Positions 20,201 through 28,994 of a stretch of DNA of 29,942 nucleotides are shown piece after piece. A model generated the notes under the pieces. That model had not been told where the DNA came from and ran no database searches. It worked only from the letters and a program-made list of their open reading frames with translations. The stretch spans positions 524,425-554,366 of the forward strand of contig BFEA01000550.1 of NCBI GenBank assembly GCA_003427395.1, in the 5' to 3' direction. Source of the DNA: Chara braunii. Its lineage: Eukaryota > Streptophyta > Charophyceae > Charales > Characeae. The translations under genes and the position numbers were made by a program. Numbering within the stretch: the first letter of the stretch is position 1; each line of letters begins with the position of its first letter.

Positions 20201-20204
20201 CAAG
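20201..20204. repeat. Target-site duplication, left copy (CAAG)
   Basis: CAAG directly precedes the LTR end and is matched by CAAG at 27856-27859 directly after the other end. Four base pairs is short but within the range for LTR elements. One of four-base matches would occur by chance about once in 256, so the LTR structure is the stronger evidence. Confidence 0.7.
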
Positions 20205-21147
20205 TGTAAGGAAAATGAGCAATAGCGAACTTCAGAAAATCAAACAGAATCATACACATGAGACCAGATAGTCGTGACCTTGAACCAATAGCAGAATGGC
20301 ATCACAAGTTCCACCAAATAAGAGCACAGCAAAAACTCATAATTGACAATGTTGGAATAGTCTCATCATCATCAACGACGAAGAACCAATGTCGATATCC
20401 TATCTGGCGCTCGGTGCCCAGACTACAGATGCCAGATCCTATCTAGCCTACCTACAATGTCGCTGATGACGTCAACAGCTCCCCGAAGTACGGGCAGATC
20501 TCGGCTAATGCCGTTCGCCTCAAGCACTAGGTATGTTTCTCGTATCACTCACAACCTCGATCCCCAACTCACAGATGCCACATGCACCCAAGAACCACCA
20601 TGCGCCCCATCCAGCATACAGCAGCGCAGCTCGACTATGGCTGCCGGCTCCTTCCAGCTCGTCCGTGAGCGCGTGAGCGCTGGCCAGCGTTAGCGCAACA
20701 ACGCTTGTGCAACATGCAGCTAGTGCCCGAATGCCGAATGTGTGGATAGGCCCTTTCCTAAATGGAAGTGGCTTGCTTGCTTGCGTGCAGCTTGGCTGCG
20801 CTGGGCCCCTGCCCAGAAGCTTCGTTAGGCCCAGAGAGGTTGAGTCCCAGTCCAAACGAATCACGCCCTGGGCCTGTGGTGGTTGCCCGTGTCCAACTGC
20901 CCATGGCCTGTGTTCAGTCCATGTTGCGAATTTGGCCCTGGGTCTGCCTCAGTTACATTCGAAACAGGCAGCCTGGGCCTGGGCGCTCTCAACCAACTGG
21001 CGCTGCGCAACTGCCTGAATTTACCTAGTTGCGTGGTGACCCCAAAAATAGGCATGTAGGCCCTGGGTCGAGCCTGCCTTCACTTAGGGCGGACGACTGT
21101 ACAGAAAATAGGGCCCTGTAGGGCAGATCGAGGCCTTGCGCCTCGCA
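20205..21147 (-). repeat. 3' LTR of element C
   Basis: Starts TGCGAGGCGC and ends CTTACA on the minus strand. A hand alignment with the 5' LTR gives about 66 substitutions and two small indels over about 940 bp, roughly 7% divergence, mostly transitions. The U3 side contains GGCC-rich inverted words (CTGGGCCCCTGCCCAG), like the other LTRs. No convincing TATA box was found by eye. Confidence 0.93.
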
Positions 21148-21160
21148 TTCCCTCCTCCCT
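21148..21160 (-). other. Polypurine tract of element C
   Basis: AGGGAGGAGGGAA on the minus strand directly abuts the TG of the 3' LTR, the expected primer site for plus-strand synthesis. Confidence 0.85.
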
Positions 21161-21207
21161 ACTTCGCTAGTCCTCTGAGAAGTTCATTCAATCTGGCGCT
21201 TGCCTTT

Positions 21208-21430
21208 CTACAGTAACTTCTCATAGTGGGCGACAACCTGAGGTGCGGTCTGCATCAGTTCCTCCCTTGTGAACCATCTATCCTCCTTTGGACCAGTGTG
21301 ATGTCTGAACCGAACTCGGTACTGCAGCTTCGGCTTTGGAGGATGTCCCCTGCCTGTCGATTTCGGAACCGACATTTCCTTGTGGTCCACGATGTCGTTG
21401 ATGTCGATCTCTCTCCGTCTATGGTTGGGG
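21208..21430 (-). pseudogene. pol: Chromodomain-like C-terminus of element C pol
   Basis: The frame reads HKEMSVPKSTGRGHPPKPKL, then YRVRFRHHTGPKEDRWFTRE and ELMQTAPQVVAHYEKLL, and ends about 60 bp before the 3' LTR. It aligns with the tail of element B and keeps the strand-strand-W-helix plan of a chromodomain while lacking the usual WKGY core. A GAGA slippage at about 21410-21416 puts it out of frame with the integrase C-terminal domain. Confidence 0.7.
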
Positions 21431-22808
21431 GCAGCATTGAGCGACGAGTGGGAAACTGATCAGTTTCTTTGGACGGTGCAAGCTTAGAGGCATGAAAAAC
21501 AGGATAGGTACGAAGATGTCTAGGGATCCGAATGACATAAGAGGGTCCGTCTGGTTCATTCCCAACTACATCCAGAACCTCCCATGGCCCAAAGTATTGT
21601 GGCATGAGCTTAAGGGAGATCCCGTGCTCCTGTACCAGTTCAGAAGCCTTGACCCAGACCCTGTCCCCTACCTGGAACGTAGATCGGCGGTGGTGCTTGT
21701 TCTCAAATTCGATTATCGCCACCTGTGCTTTGTGCATGTGTTCTACCGCCTACTGCATATGATTCTCATATCTGTAGGCAAATTCCAAAGTGCCTGGAGC
21801 AGCAGTGGCTGGTTCTCAGGTAGCAGGAAGTCAAGAAGGAGTCTAGGTTTCAACGTTAGTAATAGGCTGTTAGGACTTACTCCCATGGCACTATGAACTG
21901 CGTTGTTGTACAGACTGGCGATGAGAGCAAGCTTCTCATCCCAATCCACTTGATTAGGCTTAATGTAGTGCCTCAACAAGTGTTGAACAACACGGTTCAT
22001 CTATTCTGCCTGTCCATTTGCCTCCGGATGGTTTATAGGTGTCATCTGCAGCTGCGTTTCTTGTTCAGCGGCTGCGGCCTTCCACAGATCATTAGTGAAT
22101 CAGATATCCCTGTCGCTGATTATAGACTTCAGCAGGCCAAAGTCTCTAACCCAGTTTTTCTTAAATAGTTTGATAACGTACTCGGTCTTTGCTGTTTCTG
22201 GCATAGCTACTAATCTAGCATACTTGCTCAATCTATCCACAATGACATAGATGTACCTCATTCCACTCTTGTTGGTGACCGGTGTGTCCATGAAATCCAT
22301 AGACAGGCTCTCATCGGGCCTTTTCGGAATCGGAAGGGGCTTAAGAAGCCCAAGAGGGGCTAGTGTACGTGGCTTGTCTCTCTGACACACTTGACAGGTC
22401 TCCACGTACAGATTCGCATCTCTCATCATTGTGGGCCACCAGAACCGCTGCAACAGATTTGCTGCAGTCTTTCTATGCCCAAAATGTATTGTGGCATCAT
22501 GACACTCACCTAAAAATAAACTACGCAAAGACTCCCGATTAGGCACACAAACACGTTTATTCCCGGCCTTCTCAAGGAACAGCAGGCCATTGATTAACTC
22601 GAACTCCTGAGACGTAGCTTTATCCTTCGCCTCGAGTCTGTGTATGATCTCTGACATGAATGCGTCCTCGCGATAGGCATCCACCAGAGACTGAGTAACA
22701 TCGTCCGCAAGCCCAAATTATGTGACCAGCGCACCAAGAAAATCTGGCCTACGCGACAGGGCATCAACAACCTTGTTGTACTCCCCCTTGATGTACTTTC
22801 CTTGAGCC
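21255..22808 (-). pseudogene. pol: Integrase of element C with end of RNase H
   Basis: From the right it opens with the last part of RNase H (KGEYNKVVDALSRRPDFLGA), a TAA at 22720-22718, then a long open frame: zinc finger (GECHDATIHFGHRKT, CQVCQRDK), first Asp in DESLSMDFMDTP, second Asp in SIISDRDI. In the same frame TGA at 22102-22100 (Arg expected after SDRDI) and TAG at 22003-22001 (Gln expected: AE*MNR here, TEQMNK in element B) interrupt it; the Glu lies just before the TAG. Further on, a frameshift and a TAG at 21752-21750 lead to the C-terminal domain (VGDRVWVKASELVQEHGISL, YFGPWEVLDVVG, TYPVFHASKLAP). This is a near-complete integrase killed by few mutations. Confidence 0.85.
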
Positions 22809-23125
22809 GCCGACAAAGCTCATCAAGCTCGCCTGGAGACATCAGATAGATCCTAACCCTTCAGAATGCTAGACCCTGGGATAATCTCTATCGCATGGAC
22901 GACCTCCCTCTCAACAACCCCTTTCGGCTCTTCAAATAGATCAGGTTGCTTAGCGACTACTCCCTCTATCTCCGGCGCCATTTTCACCAGCTCGCCTGCT
23001 GCAGAGACATAAACTAAGTACATACCCTCCTCCGGATTTTGCTTATAATAGTTATAGAACGCAGCCGCACACATGCATTCGTAGGACCCGATCAAACTTC
23101 TAGCCTTGAACTTACGTAATCTGGC
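22800..23125 (-). pseudogene. pol: RT N-terminal stub of element C
   Basis: Contains KFKARSLIGSYECMCAAAFY, then LVKMAPEIEGVVAKQPDLFE, the acidic region before RT, and finally MSPGELDELCRRLKE, the RT opening. A stop near 22853 (GSSILKG*) breaks it. After CRRLKE, at about 22798-22803, the sequence jumps into the end of RNase H, so everything from RT fingers to the last strand of RNase H is gone. Confidence 0.8.
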
Positions 23126-23720
23126 GGTCCTCCACCGGGCAAAGTGTGCTTGACCACTTTTCGGTCCCAGTCAAACTGGGGGTGTGCAACCAAGAGGTAG
23201 TACATACCTAACAAGATATCCACAGGGAGATCATTGATGACTAGGAACGAGACGCGATGTCTCAATTCCCCTCCTGCGTACGGGAAACAACACAACATTT
23301 TTAAGGTAGTCCTCGACTACCATGCGTTGTTTGTTGGCACAGGTGGACTCCATAGGTCGACTCAAGCGCTGCACTTGCTTCTGTAAGTGCAGCCTCTCAA
23401 CGCACGCGCGACTGATGAAGTTCCGCGTTGAACAAGTGTCATAATAGGCCTCGGCCCCACGGCTGCCGATAACTACCTCGCCGACAAACAACTCACCCTT
23501 AGGGGCTTTGGCCAGGGCCATCCAAGAAGCTAGCGGGTCCGATCTAGACCACTCCTCCTCTAGCTCCTCTAAGGACTCAAACACATTCAGCGAACAGAGG
23601 ATTGCTTGGTCCGAATGTGTTTGTGGGACGACGATGGAGTCAGTAGCTTGGGCCATCTCTCGAGATGGTGAGGGTGTGTCCACCACCTCGACCCTAGCAG
23701 GAACAACTACTATTCCTACT
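23092..23720 (-). pseudogene. pol: Aspartic protease of element C (DTC in place of DTG)
   Basis: A long frame holds an acidic leader (LEELEEEWSRSDPLASW), then LFVGEVVIGSRGAEAYYDTC with STRNFISRACVERL. The catalytic Asp remains (codon 23440-23438), but the Gly of the DTG triad is Cys, which should disable folding or activity. The C-terminal half continues in a second frame (VSFLVINDLPVDILLGMYYL, then AHPQFDWDRKVVKHTLP), with the ILG strand of retropepsins. A frameshift separates it from the RT stub. Confidence 0.8.
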
Positions 23721-23838
23721 GGCCCAACGTGTTTCCCGGAGCAGTGCCAGAACTGTTGGCCACATTGCTACCTATGGGAGTGGAGGATCCCAACGCCTTC
23801 CCCATCGTAGGCGGGATCTTCTCGGTCACCTTCTTTTT

Positions 23839-25648
23839 TCAGCACTTGAACTGATTATGGTCATATTGGCCACAACGGGCCCGCTGGGTGTACCAGTCTC
23901 TCCACACGTCCTCAGTTAGACCCACTTTCTCCCATGGAGGAGCATTTGGGTCGACTTTGACTCCTAGACCGGGAACCTCCATGACGTCTACCGGTCGCCT
24001 TACCTTTCTGGACAGTGGCAACGACTGTTCCACCCCCTGAAACCTCTATGCTGCCCGCCTCTGAACCCGCTCCTGTCTGGAAGTCGTCTTCTAACTCGAT
24101 GGTAGAACCATCGTTGTCAACGAACATAATTCGAAACTTCGCCTTCCAGTTGGGAGGCAGTGACTTCTTCCTTCCGTCCGTCGTGGGTGTCTATCTTTGC
24201 TTCTAGGTCTAGGGCCTTCTTGCTGAACGAGGGAAAGTTGTGCATATTGATGTTGGCCTCACCTGCCAACCGATTCCTGAGAGGCATAGGAAAACATCTC
24301 AGGTAGGAGGTGAGTAAAACCTGGGGGTCGTAGCGTACTCCAGGAACACAAATTAGACACTCTACTGCGCTTGTGGCTTCCATTACTGTCTTGAACTGCC
24401 TGTTGTTCAAAGTCAGGATCGCGCCAGTGGCTTTTTGAGCCTCCTGAGGATCATGCCACCTATCTTCCAGCAACTTAAGGAAGTCATCCAGTTTTTGGTT
24501 GACTGCCCAAGCTCGGAAGTCATGATCGTATCCTTGTAGTTGCACTAAACCGCTCAACCATCTTGTTGCACTCCCCTCTAAATAAGAGGCAGCCACAAGC
24601 ACTTCCGCATGCGGCAAGGTCAATCTACATTTGACATAGACTGGCACTGACCTCAACCATGTGTCAAGGTCTTCGCCCCTCTTGTCCCCTGTAAAGGGTT
24701 TGGGAGAGGCGATGGCCGTCTTCGGTACCCACTGGCTTTGTCCCGGTACCTGTCCCACTCCAGGCTGTGGACCTTGGGGACCAGGCTGCTGCACTAGTTG
24801 CTGCTGTGCAGGCTGCAAGACAGCAGGCTTCCCTGTTTCGGCGACCTGCGATGGAGGTTGGGTGTACACTGTCTCTACTGGAACCTGTACACCAGGACCT
24901 GCTGAGAACCCTCCTGTCAATGGCATACCTAGGGAAACGGACGGTATCGATGCTGGAGCTATGTATGGGGATACCCCAGTCATCGGTGGGACAAAAGAAG
25001 GAGGTTGTACCACGGGCCAGGCACCAAGCCCTGATGGTGATGGTGCCGCCTGAGCTCGCCCGACCAGTATGGCCAGACTTTGCTGCTGAATGTCCTGAAG
25101 GAGGGTCGTGTGGTGGTCCTACATTTCTACTACACCTAGCAGGACTGTCCACAGTGTCCTCATATTTGCATCCATGTGCATCAGGTCCATTCCCTCTAAA
25201 TCACTAACGTCTGCTTGTCTCTGCTGCATCCTTGCTCTTCTTCTAATCATCTTTTCTTTCTCTGCCTTTATCTCTCCTAGAGCCTTCTGTAGTTGTGCCT
25301 CTTGCAGTGCTGCCTGCTGTATGGTGACCTCTTCAGGGGTCAACACTATGGGCTGGCTTTCCATAACGCCAGTGGACTGACTCACGGTCTGTGCGACCAT
25401 TGACCCTACAGTCCCTGGACGACTAGCCTGAGAGCTCTGCTGCGCAGCAGTTGCCAGTAGCGGCCTCACTTGCAAATGCCCTGCTTGCCTCTGTGCTCTA
25501 GCTCTTCTCTGCTGCTGCTGTCTCTCTCTCTGCTGGCGGAACAGAAATATGTCGCCTTCTGGTCCTAATGCCAAGTGGGCTATCGGGCATCTAGCCGATC
25601 GCAAGATCCCATCGTCCTCACTACTGGTCTCCCTGTCGCTCGTAAGCT
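23839..25648 (-). pseudogene. gag: Gag of element C, interrupted by an in-frame TAG
   Basis: The open frame starts after a TAG near 25650. No ATG is present near the start, but ACG-AGC-GAC (TSDRETSSEDDG) may be a mutated start. The N-terminus is Gln/Arg-rich (QRERQQQQRRARAQRQAGHL) with a coiled coil (QAALQEAQLQKALGEIKAEK). A TAG at 25121-25119 interrupts the frame, which continues at once with DHHTTLLQDIQQQSLAILVG, a Pro/Gln-rich linker, then the capsid (SPKPFTGDKRGEDLDTWLRS, SYLEGSATRWLSGLVQ, LLEDRWHDPQEAQKATGAIL). After about 24117 the frame shifts to a basic tail with a zinc knuckle, RARCGQYDHNQFKC, whose first Cys is Arg. Confidence 0.82.
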
Positions 25649-26899
25649 ACAAAACTATACACAATCTGGACTAGGTCACTCTTCGATGCCTACCGCAGCG
25701 TAGTGCACAGACTGATTTAAAATAGGCAAATAATTAATCAGTGTCTAAGTCAGAGTATATACATTTGGGTCCAACAGGTAAGTTCAGATTCCTACAAACG
25801 AGACTATCTTGACTTTGACTAGTTCGCAAACAGAAAGCACAATGAACAAAGAACAGTTCTAAACTATGTTGTCTGTCAGATGTTAATGGCTGTACATCTA
25901 ACTAATCAAAATGAGAATAGAATCGTTTGTTGGGTCTGTTTGCAGAATGGAATCTTGCCCAGACTTATCACCCGGAATCTACTCCTCCCTCAATTCTTCC
26001 TGAATGTCTCTTGCCATCAACGTCCCTGAGCAATCCGGAACAGCATGCGTGTCTAAAGGTGTGACCACGGCCCACCCATGTGCCCCGAGTCCTGCTGAGC
26101 TGGCCAGCCCTGCACAGTCTTTATCCTCACGTGCAGCGAACCTTACACTGACCGATTGGCTGATCAGGAGACGTTTTTATGGACAGCCCCCGAAGTCCTC
26201 AGGAATTATTTAACGTCGCAAACAGGACAACGATCACAGCCAATGGAAGGTCCCCACCAGTATTTATTTATAGACATCCGGCCTCGTCTTACCCTTAGCC
26301 TGCCCCTCAGAACCCCTCTACAGCGCAGCGAGCAGACAAAGGACAAAGCAGCAAAGCATGCGTGCTCTACTCCCGGTGGGTTGGCATGGTGACCGTGACC
26401 CAGTGCTTCGTCCAGGGCCCTTCAGCTAGCAGCACCCTCTCCTTCCAGATGCTCCCCGTGAACACTGACGACTCTCAAGGTTGAGCGCAATCGACTCCTC
26501 ACATGAGAGGACTCTCAAGACAGAACAAACATCCTCACGGTAAGAAGTGTGGAAGAGGGTAGATAAGGTTAGGTGCAATGTACCTCTAAATAGCTTCCCC
26601 CAACCACATATTCTCACCAGATGACCCGATGCCGATTGTGATGACCAATTGCTGCTTCGGCACAACCAGCATTACACCGCTGTTCCACCGCAGCATCAAT
26701 CGGACACCAGACAGTTCTCATCACACTGCAAATACCCAATATTCACCACGTAGCCTTCCTGGCGATCCCCCCTCCTCCTGAGTCGACTGCTTGCCTCCGC
26801 CCTCCTCACTACACACTCCCTACGGCCGCTCGCCCAGGAAACCGCATACACGTACCGCATAGGCAGAAGACAAGCGCCAGATTAGCTCAACGTACCACA
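25649..26899 (-). other. Long leader of element C, non-coding
   Basis: About 1.25 kb between PBS and gag with no supportable gene. It holds a TATTTATTTATAG motif on the plus strand (about 26261-26273), opposite to the element's direction and like the TATA of LTR D, so a small insertion or solo LTR nested here is possible. I could not find its ends. Confidence 0.5.
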
Positions 26900-26910
26900 G
26901 CTCCGATACT
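26900..26910 (-). other. Primer-binding-like site of element C
   Basis: AGTATCGGAGC on the minus strand begins four bases after the LTR end. It shares GTATCGGAG with the PBS of element A and matches eight of the nine bases of the GTATCAGAG portion of the plant initiator-Met PBS; the leading TGG has become CAG. Confidence 0.5.
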
Positions 26911-26914
26911 GAAT

Positions 26915-27855
26915 TGCAAGGGAAATGAGCAATAGCGAACTTTAGAAAATCAAACAGCATCATACACATGAGACCAGATAGTCGTGACCTTGAACCAATT
27001 GCAGAATTGCATCACGAGTTCCACCAAATAAGAGCACAGCGAAAGCTCATAATTGACAATGCTGGAATAGTCTCATCATCATCAATGAAGAACCAATGTC
27101 AATATCCTATTTGGCGCTCGGCGCCCAGACTACAGATGGCAGATCCTATCTAGCCTGTCTACAATGCCGCTGATGATGTCAACAGTTCCCCGAAGTACGA
27201 GCAGATCTCGGCCAATGCCGTTTGCCTCAAGCACCAGGTATGTCTCTCGTATCACTCACAACCTTGATCCCCAACTCACAGATGCCACATGCACCCAATA
27301 ACCACCATGCGCCCCATCCAGCATGCAGCAGCGCAGCTCGGCTATGGCTGCCTGCTCCTTCCAGCTCGTCCGTGAGCGTGTGAGCGCTGGCCAGCGTTAG
27401 CGCAGCAGTGTTTGCGCAGCATGCAGCCAGTGCCCGAATGCCATATGCGAGGGCAGGCCCTCTCCTAAATGGAAGTGGCCTGCTTGCTTGCGTGCAGCCT
27501 GGCCGCGCTGGGCCCCTGCCCAGAAGCTTCCGGTAGGCCCAGAGAGGTTGAGCCCCAGTCCAAACGAATCAGGCCCTGGGCCTGTGGTGGTTGCCCGTGT
27601 CCAACTGGCCGTGGCCTGTGTTCGGTCCATGTTGCGAATCTGGCCCAGGGTCTGCCTCAGTTACATTCGAAAGAGGCAGCCTGGGCCTGGGCGCTCTCAA
27701 CCAACTGGCGCTGCACAACTGCCTGAATTTACCCAGTTGCATGGTGACCCCAAAAATAGGCCTGTAGGCCCTGGGTCGAGCCTGCCTTCACTTAGGGCGG
27801 CCGACTGTACAGAAAAGAGGGCCCAGTAGGGCAGATCGAGGCCTTGAGCCTCACA
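26915..27855 (-). repeat. 5' LTR of element C
   Basis: Starts TGTGAGGCTC and ends CCCTTGCA on the minus strand. It aligns end to end with the copy at 20205-21147, including a 3-bp deletion within the CATCATCATCAA region and a 1-bp difference near the AAGCTTC motif. It should carry the promoter for the leftward transcript. Confidence 0.93.
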
Positions 27856-27859
27856 CAAG
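27856..27859. repeat. Target-site duplication, right copy (CAAG)
   Basis: Matches the left copy at 20201-20204. The empty site would have read ...CATCGGCAAG followed by GGACTCTTTC. Confidence 0.7.
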
Positions 27860-28555
27860 GGACTCTTTCTGGACTTGCTATTGCGATCTTGGTCTTCTCC
27901 CTCGCCTCCATCTTCGTCTCTCCTCTCCCCAATCTGTGGTATCTCCCCCTGTGTGCATGTACAAAGGAGGGACCTTTCTTCTCTGTGTGTGGTCCCTCCT
28001 CTGCTCACATGTGTGTGTATGATGGGATGTCGCGTCAGTCCCGGTCAGATCAGGACTTCTGCTGCGCTACTATGTGCCACTTTGTATGTATCAGGATGTA
28101 TATTGCCTGTTGATGTTCCACTGACATTACATTGTCCATTCAGTCCTTTTTATCACATTGCGGATCCTTGGCTCTACATACATTGCCCAACTGGGCATGT
28201 AACACACACTGCTTGGGAAGGCATGCAAGTCAGAAAACTGCCTTTGGAGAGGCACGTGCATGCTGCTCCCTTCAACACTCCCTGTTCAACGCTCCCTTCC
28301 CCTCCTCCCTCAGAATGCGAAGTAACACTCCCAATCCCTCCTTGCGTAGATGGAAAGCATCTCCTTGGAATGGTCCTCAAGCCTCCCCCAGTGCCAGGTA
28401 CTCGCTTCCCTCTCCTCATGTGCACCCTTTCCTCCCCTCTGGACACCCCCAGCCTCCACTTGTGTCCACCCTATCCACCAGTCATCAGTAAAATTCATCT
28501 GGTCTGCAGTAGATTGTGTATGCATATGTACATGTGAGAAGAAGAAGAAGGTGGT

Positions 28556-28639
<84 letters not shown>

Positions 28640-28808
28640 AGGTGGCATATTGCTTTCTCTCTCTTACGTCCCTGCCATCTCAGCTGTGGAAATGATGCTC
28701 TTCCTGCAAAGAAGTTGGGACATCAAGATTCGTAATGTATGTACTAGCAACCGAGTCACAGTCATGTAACATGTTGTCATATCGGATGTGGTGGCATTTC
28801 CAATGCAG
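27860..28808. other. CT-rich non-coding DNA left of the flotillin-like exon
   Basis: No exon could be recognised here. The plus strand is C/T-rich, which fits intron. The stretch ends in TTTCCAATGCAG, a good splice acceptor, at 28808. Parts of the left side could belong to LTR D, since element C split the original sequence at 27859. Confidence 0.5.
28561..28637. repeat. (CT)n microsatellite in the presumed intron
   Basis: About 38 uninterrupted CT units flanked by GGTATATT and AGAGGTGG. Confidence 0.98.
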
Positions 28809-28994
28809 GCTCGCATATCAGTGGCAGAATCTCGTTACAAGGGTGATGTTGGCCAAGCGGAACAGGATGGAAGGGCTCGTAGGGATACAGCTAATCTTGA
28901 GGCCAGAACAGTCATTGTCGAAAATGAAAGGCTGGCTCACATGGAGCAGTCAACAGCACAGCTTGAGGTTAAGCAAGCAGGGTACAAAGGACAG
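28809..28994 (+). CDS. Single exon of a flotillin-like (SPFH/Band 7) host gene
   Basis: The exon has 186 bp, exactly 62 codons in phase 0, bounded by TTTCCAATGCAG on the left and ACAG followed by GTATAAAT on the right. It encodes ARISVAESRYKGDVGQAEQD, then GRARRDTANLEARTVIVENE and RLAHMEQSTAQLEVKQAGYK. The ARxxVAExRxKGDxG block and the later VxENE...AxLExKxAG block match the Ala/Glu-rich coiled coil that follows the SPFH domain in flotillins, which are membrane-scaffold proteins. The exon is free of stops and looks intact, unlike everything else in the window. Neighbouring exons are not visible, so they are either outside the window or far away. Another SPFH-family member is possible. Confidence 0.62.

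Larger units (their letters stand above)
17505..20204 (+). mobile_element. Element D: 5'-truncated Ty3/gypsy element with 3' LTR
   Basis: Order on the plus strand: end of RNase H, integrase, degenerate chromodomain, polypurine tract, LTR. The gag-to-RT part is absent. The right end of its LTR is unresolved because element C was inserted at 20204/20205. The LTR could end before that point or continue after 27859. Confidence 0.75.
19342..20204 (+). repeat. 3' LTR of element D (right end unresolved)
   Basis: Begins with TG after the polypurine tract. The U3 is GC-rich with GGCC words (GGCCCC...GGGGCC). It contains three near-copies of CGTTTCGGACTGCATGTCCA at about 19489, 19513 and 19536, candidate enhancer repeats. 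A TATA box CTATTTATAG is at 19723-19732, and a CT-rich U5-like region follows. The shift from palindromic U3 to TATA at about 380 bp parallels the LTR of element B. Confidence 0.65.
20205..27855 (-). mobile_element. Element C: complete but non-autonomous LTR retrotransposon
   Basis: Two direct copies of a 941-943 bp sequence bound a 5.8-kb interior. Both copies have TG...CA ends on the minus strand, and CAAG flanks the element on both sides. Next to the 3' LTR is a polypurine tract and next to the 5' LTR a PBS-like site. The interior carries gag, protease, an RT stub, integrase and a chromodomain-like end in Ty3/gypsy order. RT from its start to the end of RNase H is deleted, so the copy could at best move with help from another element. 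In-frame stops now block even that. Confidence 0.92.

Noticed and set aside
19723-20259. 178-codon minus-strand frame across LTR D
   Set aside because: It crosses the LTR D/element C junction and encodes low-complexity Lys/Glu from a CT-rich stretch.
20707-21018. Frames within LTR C, also present in the other copy
   Set aside because: They lie inside non-coding LTR sequence, and the two copies do not keep the same frames intact.
27875-28537. 220-codon plus-strand frame left of the host exon
   Set aside because: Pro/Ser/Cys-rich low-complexity composition from CT-rich DNA, with competing frames of similar length and no recognisable domain.
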